Shown: one piece after another, positions 7,719-15,455 of the stretch
How the letters are laid out: every line of letters begins with the position of its first letter
How positions within the stretch are numbered: position 1 is the stretch's first letter
NCBI GenBank assembly: GCA_049696015.1
Contig: JBAVTG010000040.1
Coordinates: 1 to 32,885, forward strand
Origin: JANMEX01 sp049696015
GTDB taxonomy: Bacteria; Pseudomonadota; Alphaproteobacteria; Rhizobiales; Rhizobiaceae
DNA length: 32,885 bases
Direction: 5' to 3'
Notes under the pieces: model-generated
What the model was told of the DNA's origin: nothing
What the model saw: only the letters and a program-made list of their open reading frames with translations
Database searches by the model: none
Translations under genes and position numbers: made by a program

Positions 7719-8180
7719 TCAGGCTCCGAAATGCTTTTTGAGTTCGATCATTTTCAGCGCAGCTTTGGCGGCAAAGCCGCCTTTGTCGAGTTCCGACTTT
7801 TTGGCGCGGGCCCAGGCTTGCGCATCGGTATCGACAGTCTGGATGCCGTTCCCGATGGCAATGGCCGCATCAACTGACAGGTCCATCAGAGCGCGAGCCG
7901 ATTCATTGGCGACGATATCAAAATGGTAAGTCTCGCCGCGGATGATCATGCCCAACGCCACAAACCCGTCATATTTGGAGCCGCCTTCTTCTTCGCCAAT
8001 CAGCGCAAACGTGATTGCCGCGGGAATTTCCAGCGCGCCCATGACGGTCACGACATCGTAGCTTGCACCGGCAACATCCAGTGCCGACTTGGCGCCATCA
8101 AGCAGCGCATCGGCCATATCGTCATAGAATCGGGCTTCAACGATCAGCAAATGCGGTTTCTTGTGTTTCTCTTTACTCAT
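7719..8180 (-). CDS. ribH: 6,7-dimethyl-8-ribityllumazine synthase
   Basis: This enzyme condenses 5-amino-6-ribitylaminouracil with 3,4-dihydroxy-2-butanone 4-phosphate, the penultimate step of riboflavin synthesis, and forms pentameric or icosahedral shells. The 153 residues are normal in length. Motifs visible are VMGALEIPAA (47-56), RGETYHFDIV (81-90) with catalytic His86, and NGIQTVDT (101-108). The start at 8180 has GGAG six bases upstream; an in-frame ATG at 8216 is rejected because it lacks an SD and adds non-homologous residues. A gap of 62 bases separates it from ribE, the largest in the operon. Confidence 0.97.
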   Translation of the reverse strand: MSKEKHKKPHLLIVEARFYDDMADALLDGAKSALDVAGASYDVVTVMGALEIPAAITFALIGEEEGGSKYDGFVALGMIIRGETYHFDIVANESARALMDLSVDAAIAIGNGIQTVDTDAQAWARAKKSELDKGGFAAKAALKMIELKKHFGA

Positions 8181-8242
8181 CAAAAGCTCCAGCCGCGCAA
8201 CTGCGTGCGCCGCCATACTATCACGGGATTTCGTGGGCGGGA

Positions 8243-8857
8243 TTAGGCTTCTTTAGCCGCTTCCGCAAGCCGCGCCGCATAGCGCGCCATTGTATCGACT
8301 TCGAAATTCAACAAATCGCCTGCTTTGCGCTCGCCCCAGGTGGTGACTTCAAGCGTGTGCCTGATAATAAGCACGTCAAACTCGTCGCCTGAAACGGCGT
8401 TGACCGTCAGCGACGTGCCATCCAGCGCGACCGAACCCTTGGGTGCAACGAATTTTGCCAGCGCACGGGGCGCGCGGATCTTGAACCGCACAGCCTCACC
8501 TTCGGGCGTAACCGACAGGATTTCTGCCATGCCATCGATATGACCCGAAACAATATGGCCGCCAAGTTCGTCGCCGACCTTTAATGCCCGTTCGAGATTG
8601 ATGCGCTGCCCTGGTTCCCAACTGGCTGTAGTCGTCAAGCGAAGCGCCTCTTCCCAGGCTTCCACTTCGAACCAGCGGGCGTTGGACGTTTCTTCCGGAA
8701 GCGCCACAACGGTGAGGCACGTGCCAGAACAGGCGATTGAGGCCCCAATTGCGATGGACTTCGGGTCATAGGCGGTGTTGATGCGCAGGCGCAGTCCCTC
8801 CGGCAGCATGGTCTTCTTGTCGATAGTGCCGACATCGGTGACAATTCCGGTAAACAT
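8243..8857 (-). CDS. ribE: Riboflavin synthase alpha subunit
   Basis: Catalyses dismutation of two ribityllumazines to riboflavin, the last step of the pathway. The 204-residue protein shows the duplicated lumazine-binding barrels: MFTGIVTDVG at the start, CSGTCLTVV closing the first repeat (about 43-51), then GGHIVSGHIDG (about 98-108) and LDGTSLTVN (about 143-151) in the second. The gene is also named ribC in some species. The ATG at 8857 is 3 bases after the ribD stop; a TTG one codon upstream is possible. The SD is weak, fitting translational coupling to ribD. Confidence 0.96.
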   Translation of the reverse strand: MFTGIVTDVGTIDKKTMLPEGLRLRINTAYDPKSIAIGASIACSGTCLTVVALPEETSNARWFEVEAWEEALRLTTTASWEPGQRINLERALKVGDELGGHIVSGHIDGMAEILSVTPEGEAVRFKIRAPRALAKFVAPKGSVALDGTSLTVNAVSGDEFDVLIIRHTLEVTTWGERKAGDLLNFEVDTMARYAARLAEAAKEA

Positions 8858-8860
8858 CAA

Positions 8861-9952
8861 TCACACTTTCACATAGTCGCTGCGCGTGTCGGAGCCGTAG
8901 CTCTCTATTCGCGTCAATTCAAATCCGGCTGGCTTGCGGGCCGTGTTGACGGGGGATGCAATGCCGTCATCCCCAACTGTATTGCTCGAGGTGAAAAGAA
9001 CAATCCGGTCAACCAACCGCTCGTCCATGAAGTTTTGTGCAGTTTGAGCACCGCCTTCGATCATGATTGACGAAATGCCTTGGGCGCCAAGATCATCGAG
9101 CAATTCAGGCAAGGCAACCTTGCCGCGATGTTCATCACAGGAGAGGATCCGGCAGCCCGCTGCCTGCAACTCAATTCGTTTTTTGGAACCTGCAGAAGCC
9201 AGACCTGCAATCCAGACCGGAACATCGTGTGCCGTTGTCGCCAGCTTTGATGTGGAAGGCATACGCAACGCGCCATCAAGCACAATGCGGATCGGCGAGC
9301 GCTTCTCGAGCCCCGGCAGGCGGCAGGTCAATTGCGGATCATCAGCCTCAACCGTTCCCGCGCCAACCAGAATGGCATCAGACTGCGCGCGCATCATGTG
9401 AACCATGCGCCGGGAGATATCACCTGTTATCGGCACTTGCCCCGCGCCTTTGCGGCCGATCATGCCATCAGCGGAAATGGCAAGCTTCAGAGTCACTTCC
9501 GGGCGTTTTTTCATAGATCGAGTCAAGTAACCCGATAGACCCTCGGCCGCTTCTTTCGCGAGAATCCCTTCAACAACCTCTATCTCCGCGTTGCGCAAAA
9601 TCGCGGTTCCCTTGCCAGACACGCGCGGATCTGGATCACCTGCGGCAATCACCACCCGGCTCACACCCGCTGTCACCAAAGCCTCCGCACAAGGCGGCGT
9701 GCGACCGTGGTGGGCGCATGGTTCGAGGGTCACATAGGCTGTGGAACCACGCGAAAGCTCACCGGCTTCGGCGATGGCCTGTGTTTCAGCGTGCGGTCGC
9801 CCGCCGATCGCTGTCACGCCGCGCCCGACGATGATGCCGTCCTTAACCAGCAATGTGGCGACGGACGGATTGGTTCCCGTTTGGCCAAGGTTTATCCGCG
9901 CAAAGCGAATTGCGGCCGCCATATATCTCAGGTCAAGCGCGGTGGCGCTCAC
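8861..9952 (-). CDS. ribD: Bifunctional diaminohydroxyphosphoribosylaminopyrimidine deaminase / reductase
   Basis: Two-domain riboflavin enzyme of 363 residues. The N-terminal deaminase has its zinc site in HAET (His54, catalytic Glu56) and EPCAHHGRTPPCAEA (Cys79, Cys88). The C-terminal reductase begins about residue 150 with RPEVTLKLAISADG and contains GAGTVEADDPQLT and MIEGGAQTAQNF for NADPH binding. The start is a GTG at 9952 whose last two bases are inside the nrdR stop (GTGA overlap), so the two are translationally coupled. The alternative internal ATG would remove part of the first helix. No feature suggests loss of either activity. Confidence 0.97.
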   Translation of the reverse strand: MSATALDLRYMAAAIRFARINLGQTGTNPSVATLLVKDGIIVGRGVTAIGGRPHAETQAIAEAGELSRGSTAYVTLEPCAHHGRTPPCAEALVTAGVSRVVIAAGDPDPRVSGKGTAILRNAEIEVVEGILAKEAAEGLSGYLTRSMKKRPEVTLKLAISADGMIGRKGAGQVPITGDISRRMVHMMRAQSDAILVGAGTVEADDPQLTCRLPGLEKRSPIRIVLDGALRMPSTSKLATTAHDVPVWIAGLASAGSKKRIELQAAGCRILSCDEHRGKVALPELLDDLGAQGISSIMIEGGAQTAQNFMDERLVDRIVLFTSSNTVGDDGIASPVNTARKPAGFELTRIESYGSDTRSDYVKV

Positions 9953-10437
9953 ATGCCGTCCGCGCCGCCATCGGCGTCGGCCTTCCCTTCGGCTGTCAAT
10001 TCGCCGATCAGATCGCGGAAATCCTGCGGGTCGGCGAAGTCCTTGTAGACGGACGCGTAACGCACAAAGGCGACATGATCGATGCGCTTGAGCGCTTCCA
10101 AAACCATGGTTCCAATTTCAGTCGAGGCAATTTCAGGCTCACCTGAACTTTCCAGCTGCCGCACGATTCCGGAAACGGCACGTTCAATCCGGTCTTCATC
10201 GATCGGGCGCTTTCGCAGCGCAATCTCAAACGAACGGTGCAGCTTTTCTCGGTCAAACAGCACCTTGCGCCCGCTCTTCTTGACAACCATCAATTCGCGC
10301 AGCTGGACGCGTTCGAACGTGGTGAACCTGCCGCCGCAATCCGGGCAGATCCGGCGGCGGCGGATGGCGTTGTTGTCCTCAGCAGGACGCGAGTCCTTCA
10401 CTTGCGTGTCGGGTGACTGGCAGTAGGGGCAGCGCAT
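9949..10437 (-). CDS. nrdR: Ribonucleotide reductase transcriptional repressor NrdR
   Basis: A 162-residue regulator that senses ATP/dATP and represses ribonucleotide reductase genes at NrdR boxes. The N-terminal zinc ribbon has Cys3, Cys6, Cys31 and Cys34, with RRRRICPDCGGRFTTFER linking into the ATP-cone domain (about 47-140, beginning VVKKSGRKVLFDREK). A polar Asp/Gly-rich tail ends the protein. The SD GGAGGT lies four bases before the ATG. It starts 31 bases after glyA and overlaps ribD by 4 bases. The glyA-nrdR-ribD order is common in alphaproteobacteria. Confidence 0.97.
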   Translation of the reverse strand: MRCPYCQSPDTQVKDSRPAEDNNAIRRRRICPDCGGRFTTFERVQLRELMVVKKSGRKVLFDREKLHRSFEIALRKRPIDEDRIERAVSGIVRQLESSGEPEIASTEIGTMVLEALKRIDHVAFVRYASVYKDFADPQDFRDLIGELTAEGKADADGGADGM

Positions 10438-10468
10438 CGGACCTCCGGGGAATCGTTATGCGTCCGTG

Positions 10469-11764
10469 TTAGCCCAGATGCGGGTAGATCGGGAAGCGGT
10501 CCGTCAGCGCCATCACCTTTTCCTTGACCCGGGCTTCAACTGCGGCGTTTCCCTCGTCCGAATTGGCGGTTTTGAGACCGTCAAGCACTTCAGTGATCAG
10601 ATTGCCGACTTCGATAAACTCGGCCTTGCCGAAGCCGCGCGTTGTTCCGACCGGCGTTCCAAGACGGATACCAGAGGTGATGGTCGGTTTCTGCGGATCA
10701 TTGGGCACGCCATTCTTGTTGCAGGTGATGAAAGCGCGGCCCATGGCGGCTTCCGACGCCTTGCCCGTCAGGTCCTTTGGGCGAAGGTCGACCAACATGA
10801 GGTGGGTGTCTGTGCCGCCGGAAACGATGGCGAACCCGTTCGCCACAAGCGTTTCGGCCAGCACTTTGGCGTTTTCCTTCACGGCCTTGATGTAGGTTTT
10901 GAAATCGTCGGTCAACGCTTCGCCGAATGCTACTGCCTTGGCGGCAACGACATGCATCAGAGGGCCGCCCTGCAGGCCCGGGAATACTGCCGAATTGATT
11001 TTCTTGGCGATGTCTTCGTCGTTGGTCAGCACCAGACCGCCGCGCGGGCCGCGCAGCGTTTTATGCGTGGTGGACGACGCGACGTGAGCATGCGGAAATG
11101 GCGAGGGATGTTCGCCGCCGGCGATCAGGCCGGCAAAATGCGCCATGTCGACCCAAAGATAAGCGCCGACCTTGTCGGCTATGGCGCGGAACCTGGCGAA
11201 ATCGATGACGCGCGAATAGGCAGAGCCGCCAGCGATAATTATCACCGGCTTGTGCTCAACCGCCAACGCTTGGACCTGATCATAGTCGATCAGGCCGGTG
11301 GCAAGGTCGAGGCCGTATTGTATTGCGTTGAACCATTTGCCGGACTGGTTTGGCTTGGCGCCATGGGTCAGATGGCCGCCTGCATCGAGGCTCATGCCCA
11401 GAATTGTGTCGCCGGGCTTGGCCAGTGCCATGAACACGGCCTGGTTGGCCTGCGAACCCGATGACGGCTGGACGTTGGCAAACTTGCAGCCGAACAGTCT
11501 GGTGACGCGCTCGATGGCGAGATCTTCGGCAATGTCAACGAAATGGCAGCCGCCATAATAACGACGGCCGGAATAGCCTTCTGCGTACTTGTTGGTCATC
11601 ACCGATCCCTGCGCTTCCAATACCGCGCGGGAGACGATGTTTTCCGAAGCGATCAGCTCGATTTCATGGCGCTGGCGGCCAAGTTCGGACCGAATTGCGC
11701 CGAACAGCGCCGGGTCTGCTTCTTCGAGAGAGCGGTTGAAAAACGCGGTGTTTGCCTTCGACAT
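10469..11764 (-). CDS. glyA: Serine hydroxymethyltransferase
   Basis: PLP enzyme interconverting serine and glycine while loading tetrahydrofolate with a one-carbon unit; cytoplasmic homodimer or tetramer. The 431 residues match the family. Visible motifs: IELIASENIVS (35-45), NKYAEGYSGRRYYGG (58-72), VDMAHFAGL (205-213) and STTHKTLRGPRGG with the PLP lysine Lys235. The start at 11764 is chosen because GGAGG lies 8 bases upstream; an in-frame ATG at 11779 would place that SD inside the gene. It is the first gene of the glyA-nrdR-rib-nusB-MFS operon and is preceded by a leader with a 9-bp inverted repeat. Confidence 0.98.
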   Translation of the reverse strand: MSKANTAFFNRSLEEADPALFGAIRSELGRQRHEIELIASENIVSRAVLEAQGSVMTNKYAEGYSGRRYYGGCHFVDIAEDLAIERVTRLFGCKFANVQPSSGSQANQAVFMALAKPGDTILGMSLDAGGHLTHGAKPNQSGKWFNAIQYGLDLATGLIDYDQVQALAVEHKPVIIIAGGSAYSRVIDFARFRAIADKVGAYLWVDMAHFAGLIAGGEHPSPFPHAHVASSTTHKTLRGPRGGLVLTNDEDIAKKINSAVFPGLQGGPLMHVVAAKAVAFGEALTDDFKTYIKAVKENAKVLAETLVANGFAIVSGGTDTHLMLVDLRPKDLTGKASEAAMGRAFITCNKNGVPNDPQKPTITSGIRLGTPVGTTRGFGKAEFIEVGNLITEVLDGLKTANSDEGNAAVEARVKEKVMALTDRFPIYPHLG

Positions 11765-11777
11765 GCGGGAAGCCTCC

Positions 11778-11819
11778 ATGGCGCGCCAGGCAAGCCCGGC
11801 CGGAATTGAAGCGCGCCAT
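11778..11819 (-). promoter_or_regulatory. Inverted repeat in the glyA leader next to the ribosome binding site
   Basis: On the minus strand ATGGCGCGC (11811-11819) pairs perfectly with GCGCGCCAT (11778-11786) across a 24-base GC-rich loop. The 3' arm directly abuts the glyA SD (GGAGG, 11773-11777). A hairpin here could influence ribosome access. It does not match a riboswitch consensus I can recognise. Confidence 0.35.
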
Positions 11820-11870
11820 TAGCACAAGCCGAACCGCATGCGAAAGCCGGACAGCGCCGCTTTTATCGCC

Positions 11871-11911
11871 CAAAACGAAAATGCCGCACGGTTTGCCAAA
11901 ACCATGCGGCA
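11871..11911 (-). terminator. Rho-independent terminator of the L,D-transpeptidase gene
   Basis: On the minus strand a 13-bp stem (11899-11911 with 11882-11894; one G-U pair) with a tetraloop is followed by TTTTCGTTTT. It begins 21 bases after the transpeptidase stop and lies before glyA, so glyA should have its own promoter in 11765-11870. Confidence 0.9.
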
Positions 11912-11932
11912 CGGATCTTCCATTTGAAACGG

Positions 11933-13219
11933 TTAAAGGACCTGACCGATACCGGAATCGATCGACAGCTCGTCGACGCCATCACGCTTGTAGATGTCGT
12001 CGCGGAAATGGACGATGCCATCGCCGGTCGACCAAGCAGTGATGTAGGTGAAATAGACAGGCACCGGATTAGCCAGCGGCACGGCAACATCCTGCTGGGT
12101 CGCAATGGTATTCTCAATCTGCTTTCGGTCCCAGCCCGGCGTATCTTTCAAAAGCCAGGTGCCAAGATCGCGCACGTTCTGGACGCGCACGCAGCCGGAG
12201 GATTCGAATCGCAGGATGTTGTTGAACAACCCCTGCTTTGGCGTGTCATGCATGTAAACAGCATGCGGATTGGGGAAGTTGATCTTCATCGACGACATGG
12301 CGGAATTGCCACCAGGGTCCTGGCGCAAACGATAATTGACTGCCTCGTCGGAATTCCAGTTGACGTTTTTGGGGTCGATTTCCTGACCATCGGGTCCAAA
12401 AATGCGGATGGAATTGTCTGTCAAATAGTTCGGATCCTTTTGCATCAAAGGGATGATGTCTTTCTGGACGATCGATTGCGGCGCATTCCAGAACGGGTTG
12501 ACAACAATGTTGGTGATTTTTGAATTGAGGATTGGCGACTGGCGGTCAATCTTGCCAACAATGGCCGTGTGGCGCTGAGCGACGCGGCCGTTTTCCACGG
12601 CCTCGATCTGGGCCGCCGGAATGTTGACCATCACATAGCGGTCGCCAAGAAAGCCGGACATGGAACGCAGCCGGACCAGATTTGTTTCAAGCTGGGTGAG
12701 GCGCACTTGCGCAGTGATGTTGAGCGCAGCGAATGAATATTTGCCGATCACGCCATCAGCGGGGAACCCGTGGCGCGCCTGAAAGCGTTTGACGGCGCCA
12801 TCAACATAGGAGTCGAACTTTGGCGACAGGCCGGCCTTTTTCGACAGATCACCCGAAACCATCAGGCGCTGGCGCAGTGCCACGACAGCCTGATCAGAAA
12901 CGCCGATCTTGAGCTTCTTGGTTGCGGGAACTTGCGACCAGCCGCCGTTGGAAACAATGGCGCGATACTGATCAATGGCGCGTTCTATGTAGGAAACTGT
13001 TTCAGGGCTGAAGATCGGCAGTGTCGATTTCACTTTGCCGCTGGTTTCAGCCGGTTTGGCGTCAAACTGGTCGTCCCAATTGCCGCGCTTGGGCGAGGTC
13101 AGGATATCGTCGATGACGGTCTGCGCATGTGCCGGAAACGAGATTGCGCCGAGCAGCCCTGCCCCGAGAAATCTAGCAAAATCACGTCGATCCATCTTGG
13201 AAGATCCATTCTTGACCAT
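11933..13219 (-). CDS. L,D-transpeptidase with peptidoglycan-binding domain (YcbB-like)
   Basis: Periplasmic enzyme forming 3-3 peptidoglycan cross-links or attaching proteins to peptidoglycan. Taking the ATG at 13219 gives 428 residues. The N-terminus has a twin-arginine-like signal (DRRDFARFLGAG... ending PAHA, about 10-32). A peptidoglycan-binding repeat (about 108-168, VDGAVKRFQARHGFPADGVI) precedes the YkuD catalytic domain (about 195-380) with His324 in YMHDTP and catalytic Cys343 in SSGCVRV. Start sites at 13231, 13219 and 13195 are all possible, since none has a clear SD. The neighbour ldtR encodes a regulator known in Ca. Liberibacter and Sinorhizobium to activate an adjacent L,D-transpeptidase gene (ldtP); this is the probable target here. 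Confidence 0.92.
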   Translation of the reverse strand: MVKNGSSKMDRRDFARFLGAGLLGAISFPAHAQTVIDDILTSPKRGNWDDQFDAKPAETSGKVKSTLPIFSPETVSYIERAIDQYRAIVSNGGWSQVPATKKLKIGVSDQAVVALRQRLMVSGDLSKKAGLSPKFDSYVDGAVKRFQARHGFPADGVIGKYSFAALNITAQVRLTQLETNLVRLRSMSGFLGDRYVMVNIPAAQIEAVENGRVAQRHTAIVGKIDRQSPILNSKITNIVVNPFWNAPQSIVQKDIIPLMQKDPNYLTDNSIRIFGPDGQEIDPKNVNWNSDEAVNYRLRQDPGGNSAMSSMKINFPNPHAVYMHDTPKQGLFNNILRFESSGCVRVQNVRDLGTWLLKDTPGWDRKQIENTIATQQDVAVPLANPVPVYFTYITAWSTGDGIVHFRDDIYKRDGVDELSIDSGIGQVL

Positions 13220-13265
13220 CTTGCGTATCATCCAACTGCTGCCTGAGACCTGGTTACTCGCGTCA

Positions 13266-13288
13266 AACCATAGCAAAAACATGGTTAA
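13266..13288 (-). promoter_or_regulatory. Inverted repeat with a CtrA-like TTAACCAT in the transpeptidase promoter region
   Basis: AACCAT (13266-13271) and ATGGTT (13281-13286) form a perfect 6-bp inverted repeat with a 9-base spacer, in the 130 bases between the divergent transpeptidase and DUF1295 genes. On the minus strand the right arm reads TTAACCAT (13281-13288), an 8-mer reported as a CtrA-type site in Caulobacter. It could bind CtrA, LdtR or neither. Confidence 0.35.
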
Positions 13289-13349
13289 TGATTTGCTTGT
13301 TTTAGCCTGTCTTGACTTCGAGAAGGCCAACGAAACGGAGCCACAAACC

Positions 13350-14144
13350 ATGTCACTTCCGCTTGCGGCCACGTTTCTTGCAAGTGTTCTGGCTTTCACC
13401 GGAATATGGCTAATTCAAGTCCGGCTGAAAGATGCGGGGCTCGTTGACTATTACTGGGGTCCGGGATTTCTTGTCATCGCGCTTGTTCACGGTTGGCTTG
13501 GCGGTTTTACGGTCGCGACGGCAACACTGACACTTCTTGTGGCTTTTTGGTCGATGAGATTGTCTTGGCACCTGGTTGTCAGGCATCAAAAATCGTCTGC
13601 TGAAGATGCCAGGTACGCGGCAATGCGCTCGGCCGGCGGAACGAATTTCTGGTGGAAAAGTCTGTTTACGGTCTTCCTGCTGCAGGCTGTTTTGCAATGG
13701 ATCATTGCCCTGCCGCTCCACGCCGCGTTTCTGCATTTGCAAACGGTTTCGGTTTTCAATCCGCTTTTCATCTTCGGACTGCTGGTCTTTCTGGCCGGAT
13801 TTGCCTTTGAAACAATCGCAGACCGGCAGCTTGCGCATTTCAAACAGGAGTCAGCATTGCCCGGCCGTCTTATGACTTCCGGTCTTTGGGCGCTTTCGCG
13901 CCATCCCAATTATCTGGGAGAAATGATTCTTTGGTTTGGCTTGGGCGTTTGCGTGTTTGCGATGAATGGTTCGGCCCTAGCCCTTGCTGGACCGGTCATT
14001 TTGGCTTTCATCATAGTCGCCGTATCCATTCCGCTGACGGAGGATCACCTGAGCGCAACGCGCCCGGCATTTGAGGCCTATGCGGCGCGAACGCCGATGT
14101 TGCTGCCTCGCCTGGCGGCGCTTAAAAGCTTTGTAGGCGCCTGA
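13350..14144 (+). CDS. DUF1295 (steroid 5-alpha-reductase-like) membrane protein
   Basis: A 264-residue integral membrane protein with about 7 hydrophobic segments. The C-terminal third has the DUF1295 / isoprenylcysteine-methyltransferase-like signature GLWALSRHPNYLGEMILWFG (about 185-204), followed by two helices and PLTEDHL. The early KDAGLVDYYWG (about 27-37) is also typical. Family members are often annotated as reductase- or methyltransferase-like, but no substrate is known. The start at 13350 has GGAG 9 bases upstream; the frame is open much further upstream over the divergent transpeptidase, which is discounted. It sits between the transpeptidase gene and ldtR, facing ldtR tail to tail. 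Confidence 0.88.
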   Translation: MSLPLAATFLASVLAFTGIWLIQVRLKDAGLVDYYWGPGFLVIALVHGWLGGFTVATATLTLLVAFWSMRLSWHLVVRHQKSSAEDARYAAMRSAGGTNFWWKSLFTVFLLQAVLQWIIALPLHAAFLHLQTVSVFNPLFIFGLLVFLAGFAFETIADRQLAHFKQESALPGRLMTSGLWALSRHPNYLGEMILWFGLGVCVFAMNGSALALAGPVILAFIIVAVSIPLTEDHLSATRPAFEAYAARTPMLLPRLAALKSFVGA

Positions 14145-14151
14145 ACAAACG

Positions 14152-14180
14152 AAAACCCGGCGGGAGGACGCCGGGTTTTT
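14152..14180. terminator. Bidirectional terminator between DUF1295 gene and ldtR
   Basis: AAAACCCGGCG (14152-14162) pairs with CGCCGGGTTTT (14169-14179) around a 6-base loop. The T-run serves the plus-strand DUF1295 gene and the A-run serves ldtR on the minus strand. It lies 8 bases from one stop and 23 from the other. Confidence 0.92.
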
Positions 14181-14202
14181 GTATTCGGATGTATGGAGGA
14201 GA

Positions 14203-14718
14203 TTACATCCGGTAGGCGATGGTATCGTTCCAAAAGCGGTCGAGGCGCTGGAGCAATTTGTTCATCGATTTGAATTCTTCTGCGCCAATGCCGCCGACAA
14301 CTTCTATGCTGCCGACATGACGTTCATAAAGCGAACCGACGACGGCAGCGACCTTCTGGCCTTTTTCGGTCAGCGCAATGCGCACCGAGCGGCGGTCAAC
14401 GCGGGAGCGCTGATGGGAAATGAAGTCAAGCTCAACCAGCTTCTTGAGATTGTAGGACACGTTTGAACCCAGATAGTAGCCGCGGGTGCGCAGCTCGCCA
14501 GCTGTCAGCTCGGATTCGCCGATATTGAACAACAGCAGCGCCTGAATTGCGTTGATGTCGGAGCGGCCGGCGCGGTCAAACTCGTCCTTGATCACATCCA
14601 GCAGGCGGCGGTGAAGCCGTTCTACCAGTTGCAGGGATTCCATATAGAGGACGCGCATGGCGTCTTTGGGATTGTCTCGAACGGGTTCGGGACCCGCCAT
14701 ACGCTTGGCTTGCAACAT
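14203..14718 (-). CDS. ldtR: MarR-family transcriptional regulator LdtR
   Basis: A 171-residue winged-helix regulator. The DNA-binding core covers about residues 50-140: INAIQALLLFNIG, ELTAGELRTRGYYLGSNVSY (recognition helix region) and the wing HQRSRVDRRSVRIALTEKG. The YYLGSNVSYNLKKLVE segment is characteristic of LdtR, which in Ca. Liberibacter asiaticus and Sinorhizobium meliloti activates an L,D-transpeptidase gene and responds to osmotic stress. The start at 14718 has a GAGGCGAGA ribosome-binding region upstream; the frame continues to 14808 without coding character. The transpeptidase gene is 0.98 kb away, with a DUF1295 gene between them. Assignment is by recalled family pattern. Confidence 0.88.
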   Translation of the reverse strand: MLQAKRMAGPEPVRDNPKDAMRVLYMESLQLVERLHRRLLDVIKDEFDRAGRSDINAIQALLLFNIGESELTAGELRTRGYYLGSNVSYNLKKLVELDFISHQRSRVDRRSVRIALTEKGQKVAAVVGSLYERHVGSIEVVGGIGAEEFKSMNKLLQRLDRFWNDTIAYRM

Positions 14719-14859
14719 GATTTTCTCGCCTCTGTTTTGCCGGTGTATTTTTTTCTCACCGTTGAGGCGAACATATCCAATGCATCTAAAATTCGATTTA
14801 ATCACCACGCTTAACGGCGTGTTACTTTCAACACTCCGGCAATTAGGGCCAACAAAAGC

Positions 14860-15288
14860 TTAATTGCCGCGTTTGCGCTCTTCCAGGTACAGCGCCAGCC
14901 TGAATGCCAGATAAAGCACTGCGACGGCCAGATGTGCCATCAAAGTTACCGGCCTTTCGCCATAAAGGCCGGGATAGACAAAATACATCACGGTTTCAGT
15001 GAGCGCGGCTGCGGCCCAGATCACCGGCCCCCAGGATACGACCATCCAAAGGCCGGTCGCGGCTACGGGAAACAGCACCGCCAGAGATGCGGCAGCGATC
15101 TGCCAGTGGACTGGCATCGTGTCGAAGCGGTTGTTGATGCCTTCATGAAGGCCAATGAGCTGAATCCAGTAATTCACGGCAGCATACAGGCAAAAGGCAG
15201 AAATGATCCGGCAAAACCAGACGAATGCCGTCAAAGTCAGGGATGCTTCCTGCTGTTTGAGTTGATCGTTCTGGCTGGTCAATGACAT
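14860..15288 (-). CDS. DUF6163 family membrane protein
   Basis: A 142-residue protein with a polar 15-residue start and four hydrophobic segments (about 16-36, 56-78, 79-97 and 108-130), ending in a basic tail LEERKRGN. It corresponds to a small family found in Rhizobiales beside hemB and ldtR; no function is known to me. The start at 15288 is chosen because the product then begins MSLTSQNDQL before the first helix; the upstream open frame to 15468 overlaps the hemB start and is unlikely. The SD is weak. It is divergent from hemB and 141 bases upstream of ldtR on the same strand, so the two could be co-transcribed. Confidence 0.78.
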   Translation of the reverse strand: MSLTSQNDQLKQQEASLTLTAFVWFCRIISAFCLYAAVNYWIQLIGLHEGINNRFDTMPVHWQIAAASLAVLFPVAATGLWMVVSWGPVIWAAAALTETVMYFVYPGLYGERPVTLMAHLAVAVLYLAFRLALYLEERKRGN

Positions 15289-15455
15289 GGCGCGTCCATT
15301 TCTCTCACGAATCGACCAGAGAGCCGACCCGCAGCTTAATGTTGAACCATTGAAGCTTTGCCGCCTAGTGCCAAGTCTGAGGGCAGCTGCGCGATGGCTT
15401 GGCCGCAAGCGTTCAGACATGATATGCAGCGGCATCTTGCCGATAGAGACCTGCA

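Noticed and set aside
10466..11464. Plus-strand open frame (332 codons) opposite glyA
   Set aside because: It is the complement of SHMT codons; no SD and no protein-like motifs.
11765..11932. FMN riboswitch or other metabolite riboswitch before the glyA-rib operon
   Set aside because: The only structure is a simple 9-bp inverted repeat plus the terminator of the upstream gene; none of the conserved multi-helix FMN element is visible.
12000..13200. Transpeptidase gene as a pseudogene because of its unclear start
   Set aside because: The frame is open throughout, with intact signal, PG-binding and SGCVR active site; only the start choice is uncertain.
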